Shown piece by piece: positions 26,628-35,222 of a stretch of DNA of 64,000 nt (position 1 is its first letter; each line of letters opens with the position of its first letter). Source of the DNA: Streptococcus mitis (lineage in GTDB: Bacteria > Bacillota > Bacilli > Lactobacillales > Streptococcaceae); contig NZ_JPFU01000005.1 of assembly GCF_000722695.1 (NCBI RefSeq), positions 1-64,000 of the forward strand, given 5' to 3'. A program made the translations under genes and the position numbers. Under the pieces are notes generated by a model. That model did no database searches and had not been told where the DNA came from. It worked only from the letters and a program-made list of their open reading frames with translations.

Positions 26628-27961
26628 TGGCAGATGAACGGATTCATGTCCTACGGGACATTTTGTTAGAATTGCATAATGGCGCCTCTCCTGAGTCGGT
26701 TCAGGAGCGCTTTGATGCGACCTTTACAGGTGTTTCAGCTATCGAGATTTCCCTTATGGAGCACGAGCTGATGAACTCAGACTCAGGTGTCACCTTTGAA
26801 GATGTTATGGAGCTCTGTGATGTCCATGCCAACCTTTTTAAAAATGCTGTTAAGGATGTCGAAGTTGCAGATACCGAACACCCAGGTCACCCAGTTCGGA
26901 TTTTCAAAGAAGAAAATCTAGCCCTCCGTGCGGCCTTGATTCGCATTCGTAGATTGTTAGATACCTATGAGTCTATGGAAGATGAAGAAATGATTGCGGA
27001 GATGCGTAAGGGTTTGGTGCGTCAGATGGGACTTGTAGGTCAATTTGATATTCATTACCAACGTAAAGAAGAACTTTTCTTTCCTATCATGGAGCGTTAT
27101 GGGCACGATTCGCCTCCCAAAGTTATGTGGGGAGTGGATGACCAGATTAGGGAACTCTTTCAAACAGCTTTAGCGACAGCCAAGTCACTACCAGAAGTGT
27201 CGATTAGCACTGTAAAAGAAGATTTTGAAGCCTTTGCGACAGAGTTTGAAAGTATGATTTTCAAGGAAGAGTCTATTCTTCTCATGATTCTCCTTGAGTC
27301 CTTTACTCAGGATGACTGGCTTCAGATTGCGGAGGAGAGCGATGCCTATGGTTATGCCATCATCCGTCCGTCAGAAAAATGGGTGCCAGAACGTCAGAGT
27401 TTTGTTGAGGAAAAGAGTGCAGAGGAGCCAGTACAACTAGACACGGCAGAGGGTCAAGTTCAGCAAGTTATCGATACACCAGAAGGCCAGTTCACCATTA
27501 CCTTTACCCCTAAGGAAAAGGAAGCAGTGCTGGATCGCCATAGTCAGCAGACTTTTGGCAATGGCTATCTCTCAGTCGAGCAGGCCAACCTCATCCTCAA
27601 TCACCTCCCTATGGAGATTACCTTTGTCAATAAAGACGATATTTTCCAGTATTACAATGACAATACGCCGGCTGATGAGATGATTTTCAAACGGACCCCG
27701 TCCCAAGTTGGGCGCAATGTCGAACTCTGCCATCCACCTAAGTACTTGGACAAGGTAAAGACCATCATGAAGGGACTTCGTGAGGGTACTAAAGACAAGT
27801 ATGAAATGTGGTTTAAGTCCGAGTCGCGAGGCAAGTTTGTCCACATCACCTATGCCGCAGTACACGATGAAGATGGAGAATTCCAAGGAGTGCTGGAGTA
27901 TGTTCAGGATATCCAGCCCTACCGAGAGATTGACACGGACTATTTCCGTGGATTAGAATAA
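26627..27961 (+). CDS. DUF438 protein with hemerythrin-like and PAS domains
   Basis: The 444-residue protein has the N-terminal DUF438 helical domain (residues 1-65). A hemerythrin-like four-helix region follows (HPGHPVRIFKEE near 85, HYQRKEELFFPIMERYGH near 144), then a C-terminal PAS domain (MEITFVNKDDIFQYYND near 326, ending in a DIQPYR helix). The conserved His/Glu pattern could hold a di-iron or other redox centre. Role unknown; likely a redox or gas sensor by analogy only. Translationally coupled to the DUF1858 gene. Confidence 0.85.
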   Translation: MADERIHVLRDILLELHNGASPESVQERFDATFTGVSAIEISLMEHELMNSDSGVTFEDVMELCDVHANLFKNAVKDVEVADTEHPGHPVRIFKEENLALRAALIRIRRLLDTYESMEDEEMIAEMRKGLVRQMGLVGQFDIHYQRKEELFFPIMERYGHDSPPKVMWGVDDQIRELFQTALATAKSLPEVSISTVKEDFEAFATEFESMIFKEESILLMILLESFTQDDWLQIAEESDAYGYAIIRPSEKWVPERQSFVEEKSAEEPVQLDTAEGQVQQVIDTPEGQFTITFTPKEKEAVLDRHSQQTFGNGYLSVEQANLILNHLPMEITFVNKDDIFQYYNDNTPADEMIFKRTPSQVGRNVELCHPPKYLDKVKTIMKGLREGTKDKYEMWFKSESRGKFVHITYAAVHDEDGEFQGVLEYVQDIQPYREIDTDYFRGLE

Positions 27962-27970
27962 GGAGAAAAA

Positions 27971-28225
27971 ATGAGTTACGAACAAGAATTTATGAAGGAA
28001 TTTGAAGCCTGGGTCAATACCCAGATTATGATTAACGACATGGCGCACAAGGAAAGCCAAAAAGTCTACGAAGAAGACCAAGACGAGCGTGCCAAAGATG
28101 CCATGATTCGCTACGAAAGCCGCTTGGATGCTTATCAGTTCTTGCTTGGAAAATTTGAAAACTTCAAGGCAGGTAAGGGATTCCATGATTTACCAGAAGG
28201 CTTGTTTGGTGAGCGGAATTATTAA
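27971..28225 (+). CDS. DUF1912 family protein
   Basis: This 84-residue acidic, helical protein (MSYEQEFMKEFEAWVNTQI) matches the small streptococcal DUF1912 family of unknown function. AAGGAG precedes the ATG. It is only 9 bases after the DUF438 gene, so it belongs to that operon. Confidence 0.82.
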   Translation: MSYEQEFMKEFEAWVNTQIMINDMAHKESQKVYEEDQDERAKDAMIRYESRLDAYQFLLGKFENFKAGKGFHDLPEGLFGERNY

Positions 28226-28276
28226 ACGAGATAGATTCTTGATTTTTTACTAAAATCTTGATAGAATATTTATATT

Positions 28277-28304
28277 AAATCCTTGTCAGAACAGGGATTT
28301 TTTA
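28277..28304 (+). terminator. Terminator upstream of the HHH gene
   Basis: AAATCCTTG-TCAGAA-CAGGGATTT forms a 9-bp stem followed by TTTATT, ending 17 bases before the next start codon. Confidence 0.75.
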
Positions 28305-28320
28305 TTGAAAGGATTTTATC

Positions 28321-28716
28321 ATGTCAAAGAAACTCAATCGTAAAAAACAATTACGAAATAGCCTCCGTCGTGCAGGTGCTTTTTCAAGTACTGTGACTAA
28401 GGTTGTAGAAGAGACAAAAAAAGTCGTAAAACGTGCAGAACAGTCAGCAAGCCAAGCTAGTAAGGCTGTTTCTAAAAAAGTTGAACAAGCAGTAGAAGCT
28501 ACCAAAGAGCAAGCTCAAAAAGTAGCCAATTCTGTAGAAGATTTTGCAGCAAACTTGGGTGGACTTCCACTTGACCGTGCTAAAACTTTCTACGATGAAG
28601 GAATCAAGTCTGCTTCAGATTTCAAAAACTGGACTGAAAAAGAACTTCTTGCCTTGAAAGGAATCGGCCCAGCTACCATCAAGAAATTGAAGGAAAATGG
28701 CATCAAGTTCAAGTAA
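28321..28716 (+). CDS. Helix-hairpin-helix domain protein with lysine-rich N-terminus
   Basis: The 131-residue protein has a basic start (MSKKLNRKKQLRNSLRR) and a long Ala/Lys/Glu helix (about 22-75). The C-terminal HHH-type segment contains SDFKNWTEKELLALKGIG and KKLKENGIKFK (about 100-131), which suggests DNA or nucleoid binding. The last 33 residues are nearly the same as the C-terminus of the gene at 32827, 4-5 kb downstream. AAAGGA precedes the ATG. Function unknown. Confidence 0.75.
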   Translation: MSKKLNRKKQLRNSLRRAGAFSSTVTKVVEETKKVVKRAEQSASQASKAVSKKVEQAVEATKEQAQKVANSVEDFAANLGGLPLDRAKTFYDEGIKSASDFKNWTEKELLALKGIGPATIKKLKENGIKFK

Positions 28717-28729
28717 TCTTTCTTGTGCC

Positions 28730-28758
28730 TTGCATTTCCGAAAAAATCTTGCTACAAT
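28730..28758 (+). promoter_or_regulatory. Promoter of the T-box transcript
   Basis: TTGCAT (28730-28735), 17 bases, TACAAT (28753-28758), just upstream of the T-box leader. Confidence 0.8.
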
Positions 28759-28762
28759 AGAG

Positions 28763-28975
28763 CCATTAGAGGTGTTTTGAATCCCACGTTTTACAGAAAG
28801 TGGCGGTGCTGAGAAGTCCACAAATGTGTCAAAACTAGTTGCTAATGGATGAAAAATTGAAATAAAAGTGTCTTTTTGTTTTAAAGACGAGAGTTGCGGG
28901 CAACTGCCCGAAATTGGGTGGTACCGCGGATAAATACATTCGTCCCTGTCATGTAGATGGCAGGGCTTTTCTTTT
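28763..28975 (+). ncRNA. T-box leader riboswitch, probably valine-specific
   Basis: Stem I is closed by CCATTAG (28763)/CTAATGG (28842) and then GTTTTGA (28774)/TCAAAAC (28829). The specifier-side bulge TAGTTG (28836-28841) contains GTT, a valine codon. The canonical T-box GGGTGGTACCGCG is at 28916-28928, and a terminator stem CCCTGTC/GGCAGGG with T-run lies at 28944-28970. It controls by sensing uncharged tRNA. The first gene is a flavin reductase; valS follows only at 35223. Confidence 0.93.
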
Positions 28976-28999
28976 GTGTCTTAGGCAAAGGAGGTTGTT

Positions 29000-29578
29000 A
29001 TGAAACAATCATTTAAAACAAGTAAACTCTACTATGGCTTTCCTATCTTTATTTTGGGGTATCAGGATCAAAATTTTGGACACAATATTACGACCTGTAG
29101 CTCCTCCTATAGTTTGGGAAATTGGCTAGTCATCGGTGTTGGTGCTGAGGAAAATGCGGCTGAGCAAATCAAGCATTACCAGAAGTTTACTGTGAATATT
29201 CCTGATGAAAATCTCATGCTCGAGATGGAGCAGGCTGGTTTTATCAGTCATCGAGAGAAATTGAAACATCTGGGGCTAGACTACGAGATTTCTGAACAGA
29301 CTCAGGCACCGATTTTAAAGGACTGTCCAGTCGTTTTGGATTGTCAGGTAGATAGGATTGTTGAGGAAGAGGGAATTTGTCATATTTTCGCTAAGATTGT
29401 TGAGCGACTTGTTGACCCAGAACTTTTGGATGAAAAGGGACATTTTAGAAATGAACTGTTTGCCCCAACATATTTCATTGGAGATGGATATCAGCGCGTC
29501 TATCGTTATCTGGACAAGCGTGTAGATATTAAGGGGAGCTTCATCAAAAAAGCGAGGAAGAAGGATGACAAGAGCTGA
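29000..29578 (+). CDS. Flavin reductase family protein
   Basis: The 192-residue protein has the FMN-binding split-barrel pattern: FGHNITTCSSSYSLGNWLVIGV near residue 27, and FTVNIPDENLM near 63. It probably reduces or binds flavin. AGGAGG lies before the ATG and the T-box terminator ends about 25 bases upstream, so expression depends on the T-box. Overlaps the GNAT gene by 14 bases. The link to valyl-tRNA supply is unclear. Confidence 0.82.
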   Translation: MKQSFKTSKLYYGFPIFILGYQDQNFGHNITTCSSSYSLGNWLVIGVGAEENAAEQIKHYQKFTVNIPDENLMLEMEQAGFISHREKLKHLGLDYEISEQTQAPILKDCPVVLDCQVDRIVEEEGICHIFAKIVERLVDPELLDEKGHFRNELFAPTYFIGDGYQRVYRYLDKRVDIKGSFIKKARKKDDKS

Positions 29579-30125
29579 GTTACCAGAACGGTTGGAAACA
29601 GAGCGACTTATCCTACGAGTCCGCACAGTGGCTGACGCCGAGGATATCCATGCCTACGCTAGTCTCCCAGAGGTCTCCTATCCAGCAGGCTTTCCTCCAG
29701 TCAAGACCTTGGAAGATGAGATTTATTATCTGGATCATATCCTTCCTAAACGTAATCAAAAGGAGAATCTCCCAGCTGGCTATGGAATTGTCGTTAAAGG
29801 GACTGATAAAATCATTGGCTCTGTTGACTTCAACCACCGCCATGCGGATGATGTGCTAGAGCTTGGCTATACCTTGCACCCAGACTACTGGGGCCGTGGC
29901 TATGTTCCAGAAGCAGCGCGGGCCTTGATCGACTTAGGCTTTAAAGATTTGGGTCTTCACAAGATTGAACTAACTTGTTTTGGCTCCAATGTCCAAAGTC
30001 AACGAGTCGCGGAAAAACTTGGATTTACCCTCGAAGCTCGAATCCGAGACAGCAAAGATGCCCAAGGCAACCGCTATGACAGTCTGATATATGGCTTGCT
30101 GAGGAGTGAGTGGGAGGTGATTTGA
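29565..30125 (+). CDS. GNAT family N-acetyltransferase (RimJ/RimL-like)
   Basis: The 186-residue acetyltransferase begins LETERLILRVRTVADAEDI. It carries the acetyl-CoA pyrophosphate loop ELGYTLHPDYWGRGYVPEA (about residues 101-119) and the NVQSQRVAEKLGF motif (about 142), typical of RimJ/RimL/SpeG-like N-acetyltransferases. The substrate is unknown. It overlaps both neighbours, so the three genes downstream of the T-box form one translationally coupled block. Confidence 0.88.
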   Translation: MTRAELPERLETERLILRVRTVADAEDIHAYASLPEVSYPAGFPPVKTLEDEIYYLDHILPKRNQKENLPAGYGIVVKGTDKIIGSVDFNHRHADDVLELGYTLHPDYWGRGYVPEAARALIDLGFKDLGLHKIELTCFGSNVQSQRVAEKLGFTLEARIRDSKDAQGNRYDSLIYGLLRSEWEVI

Positions 30126-30703
30126 TGCATCTTTTCATCATTGGTGCTCCAGCATCAGGAAAAATGACGATTGGTCAAGAACTGTCTCGACTGACAGATG
30201 CTACCCTCTTTTATAACCATCAAGCCATCGATTTTGCACTAGAAATCTATCAGGATTACACAGAGGAAATGTGGGAATTTGTTCGTGGAATCACCTTTTC
30301 TTTCCTTGGAGCAAGTGCAAGAAATCAGCGATCAGTAATTTTAACTGACGTAATTGATTTTTCAAATCAGTACCAGCTGATGTATTTGAAGCAAATTCAG
30401 GATTTGTTGAATGACTATCATCAAGAGATTCTTTTTGTTGAATTGGAAACAAGCCTTGAAGAGCGTTTACGTCGAAATCGAACAGAGAATCGGTTGAAGC
30501 ACAAGCCCTTGAAACGACATATTGAGGTGTCTGAAAGAGAAATTTTAGAGACCATTGAAACCCTTCAATTAAATTCTAAAATCCAACCGAATGAGCTACA
30601 CCACTACTTTAAAATAAATAATACGAATTTGTCTGCAGAAGAAGCTGCTAAACAAATTCAAAATAAAATGAACAAAATAGAGAAAGGACAAACACATGTC
30701 TAA
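30125..30703 (+). CDS. P-loop kinase-like ATPase
   Basis: The 192-residue protein begins MHLFIIGAPASGKMTIGQEL; the P-loop GAPASGKMT is at residues 7-15, and a helical lid with ERLRRNRTENR lies near 118. It resembles small shikimate/adenylate-kinase-like proteins. ATG 30125 is selected because GGAGGTGA is 6 bases upstream. Its last codons (ACA CAT GTC TAA) are read through the first codons of a fossil valS copy that starts at 30696. Confidence 0.8.
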   Translation: MHLFIIGAPASGKMTIGQELSRLTDATLFYNHQAIDFALEIYQDYTEEMWEFVRGITFSFLGASARNQRSVILTDVIDFSNQYQLMYLKQIQDLLNDYHQEILFVELETSLEERLRRNRTENRLKHKPLKRHIEVSEREILETIETLQLNSKIQPNELHHYFKINNTNLSAEEAAKQIQNKMNKIEKGQTHV

Positions 30704-30828
30704 ACAACTTCATGAAGACGTTCTCAAGACTCAAGAAGTTCAAAAGTCTCAATCTTTTTCGTTTGTGATTCCCACCACCAAATGTAACTGGAAAACTCTA
30801 CCTTAATCGCTCTTGGAGTACAACATTC
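30696..30828 (+). pseudogene. Fossil 5' fragment of valS, copy 1
   Basis: The segment starts AGAAAGGACAAACACATGTC, the same context as intact valS at 35223. It keeps TCTCAATC..., GTGATTCCCACCACC and AAATGTAACTGG in valS order, with indels and stop codons. Homology to valS ends near 30828, about codon 63 of the real gene. It is followed by a 125-base linker shared with copy 2. Confidence 0.85.
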
Positions 30829-30953
30829 AAAGTAAACGAATCACAAAGAAACTGGGATTTCCCATTCAAGCCTGTATCCGAGGCTATAAGAATATCCAAT
30901 ACAGCAGAGGTAGAGTTTGAACTATTGAAGAATGAGTTAGAGGAGAGAATAGA
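30829..30953 (+). repeat. Linker repeat between fossil valS and the HHH-type gene, copy 1
   Basis: TTCAAAGTAAACGAATCACA and the following ~80 bases recur at 32713-32826 with few changes, ending in the ribosome site TTAGAGGAG before ATGGCTAAAAA. It is not part of valS. Confidence 0.8.
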
Positions 30954-31284
30954 TGGCTAAAAAACCAACTTTTGTAGAACGTCGGACCATTCAAAATTTC
31001 GATGAATTACATACAGCAGTGATGCAATATGCTGATAAACACGGAGAGTATCCAGATGTTCAGCTAATCAATTACCAACTGAAAAATAGGATTTTTGATT
31101 AGAATCAGGACCATGCTTTATTTAGAGAAGCTATGCATACTCCAAATACACAGAAGCGAAATGAACTGTTAAAACAAGTTTTAAAGATCAATCCAGATTA
31201 TTTTGCTACTGATTTTCACCCATTCTTATCAGAGGTTGAAGATTTTGATTTACCAACCTTTAGATTAGATTTAGGAGGCAAAGA
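30954..31284 (+). pseudogene. Truncated, frameshifted copy of the 32827 gene
   Basis: ATGGCTAAAAA is joined by an internal deletion to the stretch encoding PTFVERRTIQNFDELHTAVM, out of frame with the ATG. An in-frame TAG follows LKNRIFD (about 31100), and homology continues through KINPDYFATDFH to about 31235. Then the sequence runs into the AGGAGG site of the membrane protein gene. It corresponds to the first ~140 residues of the intact gene. Confidence 0.85.
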
Positions 31285-32526
31285 TTGAAATTAATGTATT
31301 ATTTTAATACTGACAATAGATTGAGGAATCTTTTTGCTCAAACTTGGAAAATACTTATGTATGCGCTAACGTATTTTCCAATAATATCTCTAATTATATT
31401 CTGTCTTACCGATTTTAAATTAGTTATAATTTTACAATTTGCCTTGATACTAATATATGTGTTTAACTATAAAAATCGATTTAATAAGTTTAGAGTTTTT
31501 CTTACTAAAAGTACTAAATCTTTAGCTTTTATGAACGCATGGGATGGAATATTTTGCGGAATCTTGACTTACATTCTTTATAACCTAAATCTAGTTGAAT
31601 CAACTTTAATCAACGTATCTCAATATTTTTTTACTAATTATGGCATAAGTAAAAATCACATAAATAACTGGCTTATCATTGTAATACTTTTAATATTACC
31701 ATTGGTATTATCTGTTATAAAAACTATAATATCAATCAAGATATTTAAAAAAGTTAATAAAATAGATATCTCCAAGGGAAAGACACTATGGAATGTATAT
31801 GCCACGATGCTTATTAATTCGTTTTTATGGTATTATATCTATATTTATTACTTTATTTCTAAAGCTATTGATTTTCATTCCGATTTAATAACTGACATTT
31901 TTATATTTAATTCATTTATTGCGCTTTATTTAATATTCTGGTGGATAATTCATAATCTAATTAGACATGGTGCAAAAGATACCAAAGAAGTAATAGCATC
32001 ATGGCTAACTGGAACAATCTGTATATTGTTGTTAGCAATATTTAATCAGGTTGAAAATGAATTAATAAATGCTTTAACCTGGTTTTTGCCAATATTAATT
32101 CCTAGTCTAATTGGAGAAATAAATTCTCAATTTGATACAAAAAAATATAAGAAAAAACCAATAAGAACTGAGAAAATGGATAGACACCTCTATCGAACTC
32201 AACTATATAGTTTTCTTACTCTATTAATGTTGAGTATTATTCCAAAGTTAACCGAAATTATTTGGGGTTTAAAGATTAAGATGAAATTGGTCGAATTTAT
32301 AACTCCCGCAGCTGATTGGATGTCTGAATTATTTGCCTCAACTATAATTATTTTCGTTTGTTTCATATTATCATTAGTTATTGGGAAGGCTATAATTTGG
32401 TTATTACAGTATTTCTATTTAAACACCCATAATGGATATTACGTGTATCGTGACAACATGCACAGTGTATTAATAAATCGTAGATATAAAAGAAATATTC
32501 ATAAAAGGAGAAAAAATAATGTCTAA
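31285..32526 (+). CDS. Multi-spanning membrane protein of unknown family
   Basis: This 413-residue, strongly AT-rich gene encodes about nine hydrophobic spans (near residues 22-42, 45-60, 75-92, 128-148, 168-190, 200-222, 238-252, 300-318 and 345-370). The C-terminus is basic (NRRYKRNIHKRRKNNV). The start is TTG 31285 with AGGAGG 8 bases upstream. Its last codon and stop (GTC TAA) come from the second fossil valS start. Codon use is more AT-biased than in the flanking core genes, indicating acquisition. No function is assigned; it is accessory cargo. Confidence 0.75.
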   Translation: MKLMYYFNTDNRLRNLFAQTWKILMYALTYFPIISLIIFCLTDFKLVIILQFALILIYVFNYKNRFNKFRVFLTKSTKSLAFMNAWDGIFCGILTYILYNLNLVESTLINVSQYFFTNYGISKNHINNWLIIVILLILPLVLSVIKTIISIKIFKKVNKIDISKGKTLWNVYATMLINSFLWYYIYIYYFISKAIDFHSDLITDIFIFNSFIALYLIFWWIIHNLIRHGAKDTKEVIASWLTGTICILLLAIFNQVENELINALTWFLPILIPSLIGEINSQFDTKKYKKKPIRTEKMDRHLYRTQLYSFLTLLMLSIIPKLTEIIWGLKIKMKLVEFITPAADWMSELFASTIIIFVCFILSLVIGKAIIWLLQYFYLNTHNGYYVYRDNMHSVLINRRYKRNIHKRRKNNV

Positions 32527-32712
32527 TCAACTTTAACCTAAACACACTCCATCCTATGTTTAGGCTGGTCGTTATCAAAAATAGCTTGATGAAGATATTT
32601 TCAAGCCTTCAGGAGATCAAAAGGCTAAGTCTTATTCAATAGTGATTCCCACCACCAAATGTAACTGGAAAAAACTCTACCTTGGTCACGCTTGGGGGAT
32701 AACCTTCAAAGT
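32519..32712 (+). pseudogene. Fossil 5' fragment of valS, copy 2
   Basis: ATGTCTAATCAACTTTAACC starts the copy. It keeps most of the first ~190 valS bases, including GGCTGGTCGTTATCAAAAAT, TTTTCAAGCCTTCAGG and CTTGGTCACGCTTGGG, but has an early stop and frameshifts. It is closer to real valS than copy 1 and therefore probably younger. Confidence 0.88.
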
Positions 32713-32826
32713 AAACGAATCACAAAGAAACTGGGATTTCCTATTCAAGCTTGTATTCGAGTCCGTAAGAATATCCAATACAGTTGAGATAGGACTTATT
32801 AAAGAATGAGTTAGAGGAGAAAATAG
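32713..32826 (+). repeat. Linker repeat, copy 2
   Basis: It is near-identical to 30829-30953 and leads into the ribosome site TTAGAGGAG and the start of the HHH-tailed gene. Confidence 0.8.
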
Positions 32827-34068
32827 ATGGCTAAAAAGAAAAATAGAAAAAAAGAATTAAAACGCCAGCAAAAGTTGGATATTAAAGTTATTTCTGAAGA
32901 GGAGGCTACTTGGACAGAAATCATGGCCCAAAATCCAACTTTTGTAGAACGTCGGACCATTCAAAATTTCGATGAACTACATACAGCAGTGATGCAATAT
33001 GCTGATGAATACGGAGAGTATCCAGATGTTCAGCTAATCAATTACCAACTAAAAAATGGAAGTTTTGACTGGCATGAGGATCATGCTTTATTTAGAGAAG
33101 CTATGCATACTCCGAATACACAGAAGCGAAATAAACTGTTAAAGCAAGTTTTAAAAATTAATCCAGATTATTTTGCTGCTGATTTTCATTTATTCTTATC
33201 AGAAGTTGAAGATTTTGATTTGTCAACTTTTAAAAAAGTATTGGATTTTGAAATTCTAGTTTTAGAAAAATGGAAAATGAATGGATACAATAGTTGGAAT
33301 TATTTTGAAGCACGCCCTATCCTGTCTGCTCTGATGTTTCTGATTGAGTATTATATGATGGAGAACTTCAATTCTAAGGCTATAGAATTGATTGACCTAT
33401 ATTTGAGTAAGCGACCAGAACGGTTTCCTCCTAATTTTGTCTTCTGTATGCTTTCCTTGTATCATATTACTGGTCAGGAACTAAAGGTTGAACGTTTCTA
33501 TCGTGAAGAATTAAATAAAGGGAAACGGGACGATACCATTCTTATTCATGCCATCATCTCTGCTTTTTCTCAAGGAAAAATTGAGGAAGCCAGTCAGCTA
33601 TTTGCAAAATTAGTGGAAATCAATGATGAAGCTGTTGAATTCTTTATAGAGGAAGATTGGCAATTCAAAGTTATAGATATCGAAGACCAAGAATGCTATT
33701 GTCCAAATTCAGTTGAATCGCTACAAGCTAGTTTGTATCCTCTATTTGATTATTTATTAGAAAATATTATTTTAACGAAATTTTTAACAAACGAAGCCAA
33801 AAAGTTCCGCCGTAAACCAGTATTTTCGAATCATTCTAGTATAATAAGAAATTTATCCGAGGTCACTGACTGGCATTCCTTTATGAACGAGGAAACAATG
33901 AAGGGAATTCGGATGGATCTTGTTCACATCTTTGTTGAAAATGGGATTCGTAGGTCTTCAGATTTCAAAAAATGGACTGAAAAAGAAGTTCTCGCTTTGA
34001 AGGGAATTGGTCCCGTAACCGTTAAAAAGCTGAAAGAAAACGGCATAAAGTTTAAGAACGAGAAGTAA
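32827..34068 (+). CDS. HHH-tailed repeat-like protein of the valS hotspot
   Basis: The 413-residue protein has a basic start (MAKKKNRKKELKRQQ) and a long helical body with TPR-like character (for example LLKQVLKINPDYFAADFHLFL near residue 98). The C-terminal helix-hairpin-helix segment reads SDFKKWTEKEVLALKGIG and KKLKENGIKF (about 378-410). That tail almost repeats the C-terminus of the gene at 28321. GGAG precedes the ATG. A broken copy lies at 30954. Function unknown; nucleic-acid binding is likely through the tail. Confidence 0.7.
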   Translation: MAKKKNRKKELKRQQKLDIKVISEEEATWTEIMAQNPTFVERRTIQNFDELHTAVMQYADEYGEYPDVQLINYQLKNGSFDWHEDHALFREAMHTPNTQKRNKLLKQVLKINPDYFAADFHLFLSEVEDFDLSTFKKVLDFEILVLEKWKMNGYNSWNYFEARPILSALMFLIEYYMMENFNSKAIELIDLYLSKRPERFPPNFVFCMLSLYHITGQELKVERFYREELNKGKRDDTILIHAIISAFSQGKIEEASQLFAKLVEINDEAVEFFIEEDWQFKVIDIEDQECYCPNSVESLQASLYPLFDYLLENIILTKFLTNEAKKFRRKPVFSNHSSIIRNLSEVTDWHSFMNEETMKGIRMDLVHIFVENGIRRSSDFKKWTEKEVLALKGIGPVTVKKLKENGIKFKNEK

Positions 34069-34098
34069 TTGTTTATGGAAGGGGGGAGGTGAATTGTC

Positions 34099-35100
34099 TT
34101 GAATGAAATTTCTAATTTCATCCTGTATACTACACCAAATGGCGACGTTCAGCTAGATATCCTTTTACAAGATGAAAATCTTTGGTTGACTCAAAAAGGT
34201 CTTGCAGAGCTCTTTGGAGTTGAACGAAGTGTCATTACAAAGCACTTAAAAAACATTTATGATAGTGGTGAGTTGGATAAGGTGTCAACTTGTGCAAAAT
34301 TTGCACAGGTTCAACAAGAGGGGAATAGAACTGTCAGGCGTGAACTTGAATATTACAATCTGGATGCTATCATTTCAGTTGGTTATCGTGTAAATTCCAG
34401 CAAGGCTACTCAATTTAGAATTTGGGCAACCAAGACCTTGAAAGAGTTTATCATCAAAGGTTTTGTTTTAGATGATGAACGCTTGAAACAAGGACAGACA
34501 GTTTTTGGACAAGATTATTTCCGTGAACTTTTAGAACGGATTCGTTCTATTCGCTCTAGCGAACGCCGAATCTATCAACAAATTACGGATATCTTTGCCG
34601 AATGTGCCATAGATTATGATCGAAACTCAGATATTACTAAAAATTTCTATGCTATGGTGCAAAATAAATTTCATTATGCAATTACTGGAAATACTGCTGC
34701 AGAAATTATCTATCAGCAAGCCGATGCTAGTAAAGAAAAAATGGGATTAACTACTTGGAAACATGCACCTGATGGACGAGTGCTCAAATCAGATGTAACG
34801 GTAGCCAAAAATTATTTGCAAGAAAAAGAAATTCGACAACTAGAGCGAACGGTTACAGCCTATTTTGATTATATCGAGGGTTTGGTTGAGCGCCGTAATA
34901 CTTTTACAATGCGAGGATTGGCAGATAGTATTGATCGCTTTCTATCTTTTAATGAATATGAAATCTTAGAAGGAAAAGGAAGTATTTCCAAGAAACAAGC
35001 AGACTTAAAAGCCATCCAGGAGTATGAAAAATTTAACCGAACTCAAAAAATTATATCAGACTTTGATAAACATATTATGAAGATAATGAGAGAAAATTAA
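34099..35100 (+). CDS. RhuM family (virulence protein) homologue
   Basis: The 333-residue protein matches the RhuM family: ENLWLTQKGLAELFGVERSVITKHL (HTH-like, residues 27-51), RRELEYYNLDAIISVGYRV (about 80-98) and the central SERRIYQQITDIFAECAIDYD. RhuM proteins were first noted on a Salmonella pathogenicity island and are common in defence and mobile regions; their activity is unsettled. The start is TTG 34099 after a purine-rich GGGGGGAGG site. It is cargo immediately upstream of intact valS. Confidence 0.85.
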   Translation: MNEISNFILYTTPNGDVQLDILLQDENLWLTQKGLAELFGVERSVITKHLKNIYDSGELDKVSTCAKFAQVQQEGNRTVRRELEYYNLDAIISVGYRVNSSKATQFRIWATKTLKEFIIKGFVLDDERLKQGQTVFGQDYFRELLERIRSIRSSERRIYQQITDIFAECAIDYDRNSDITKNFYAMVQNKFHYAITGNTAAEIIYQQADASKEKMGLTTWKHAPDGRVLKSDVTVAKNYLQEKEIRQLERTVTAYFDYIEGLVERRNTFTMRGLADSIDRFLSFNEYEILEGKGSISKKQADLKAIQEYEKFNRTQKIISDFDKHIMKIMREN

Positions 35101-35222
35101 TGTAAAATTTTCACCGTTTCTTTGCTAATAGAAGATAATGAGAAAAACAAGATGAGTTGAATCAAAGCCTATCTTCTACCTACTAATTTTATTTAAAGGT
35201 ATTAACTAGAAAGGACAAACAC
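35101..35222 (+). promoter_or_regulatory. Spacer before intact valS
   Basis: AT-rich; no convincing promoter. It ends in AGAAAGGACAAACAC, the valS ribosome site that is also preserved in fossil copy 1. Confidence 0.4.
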
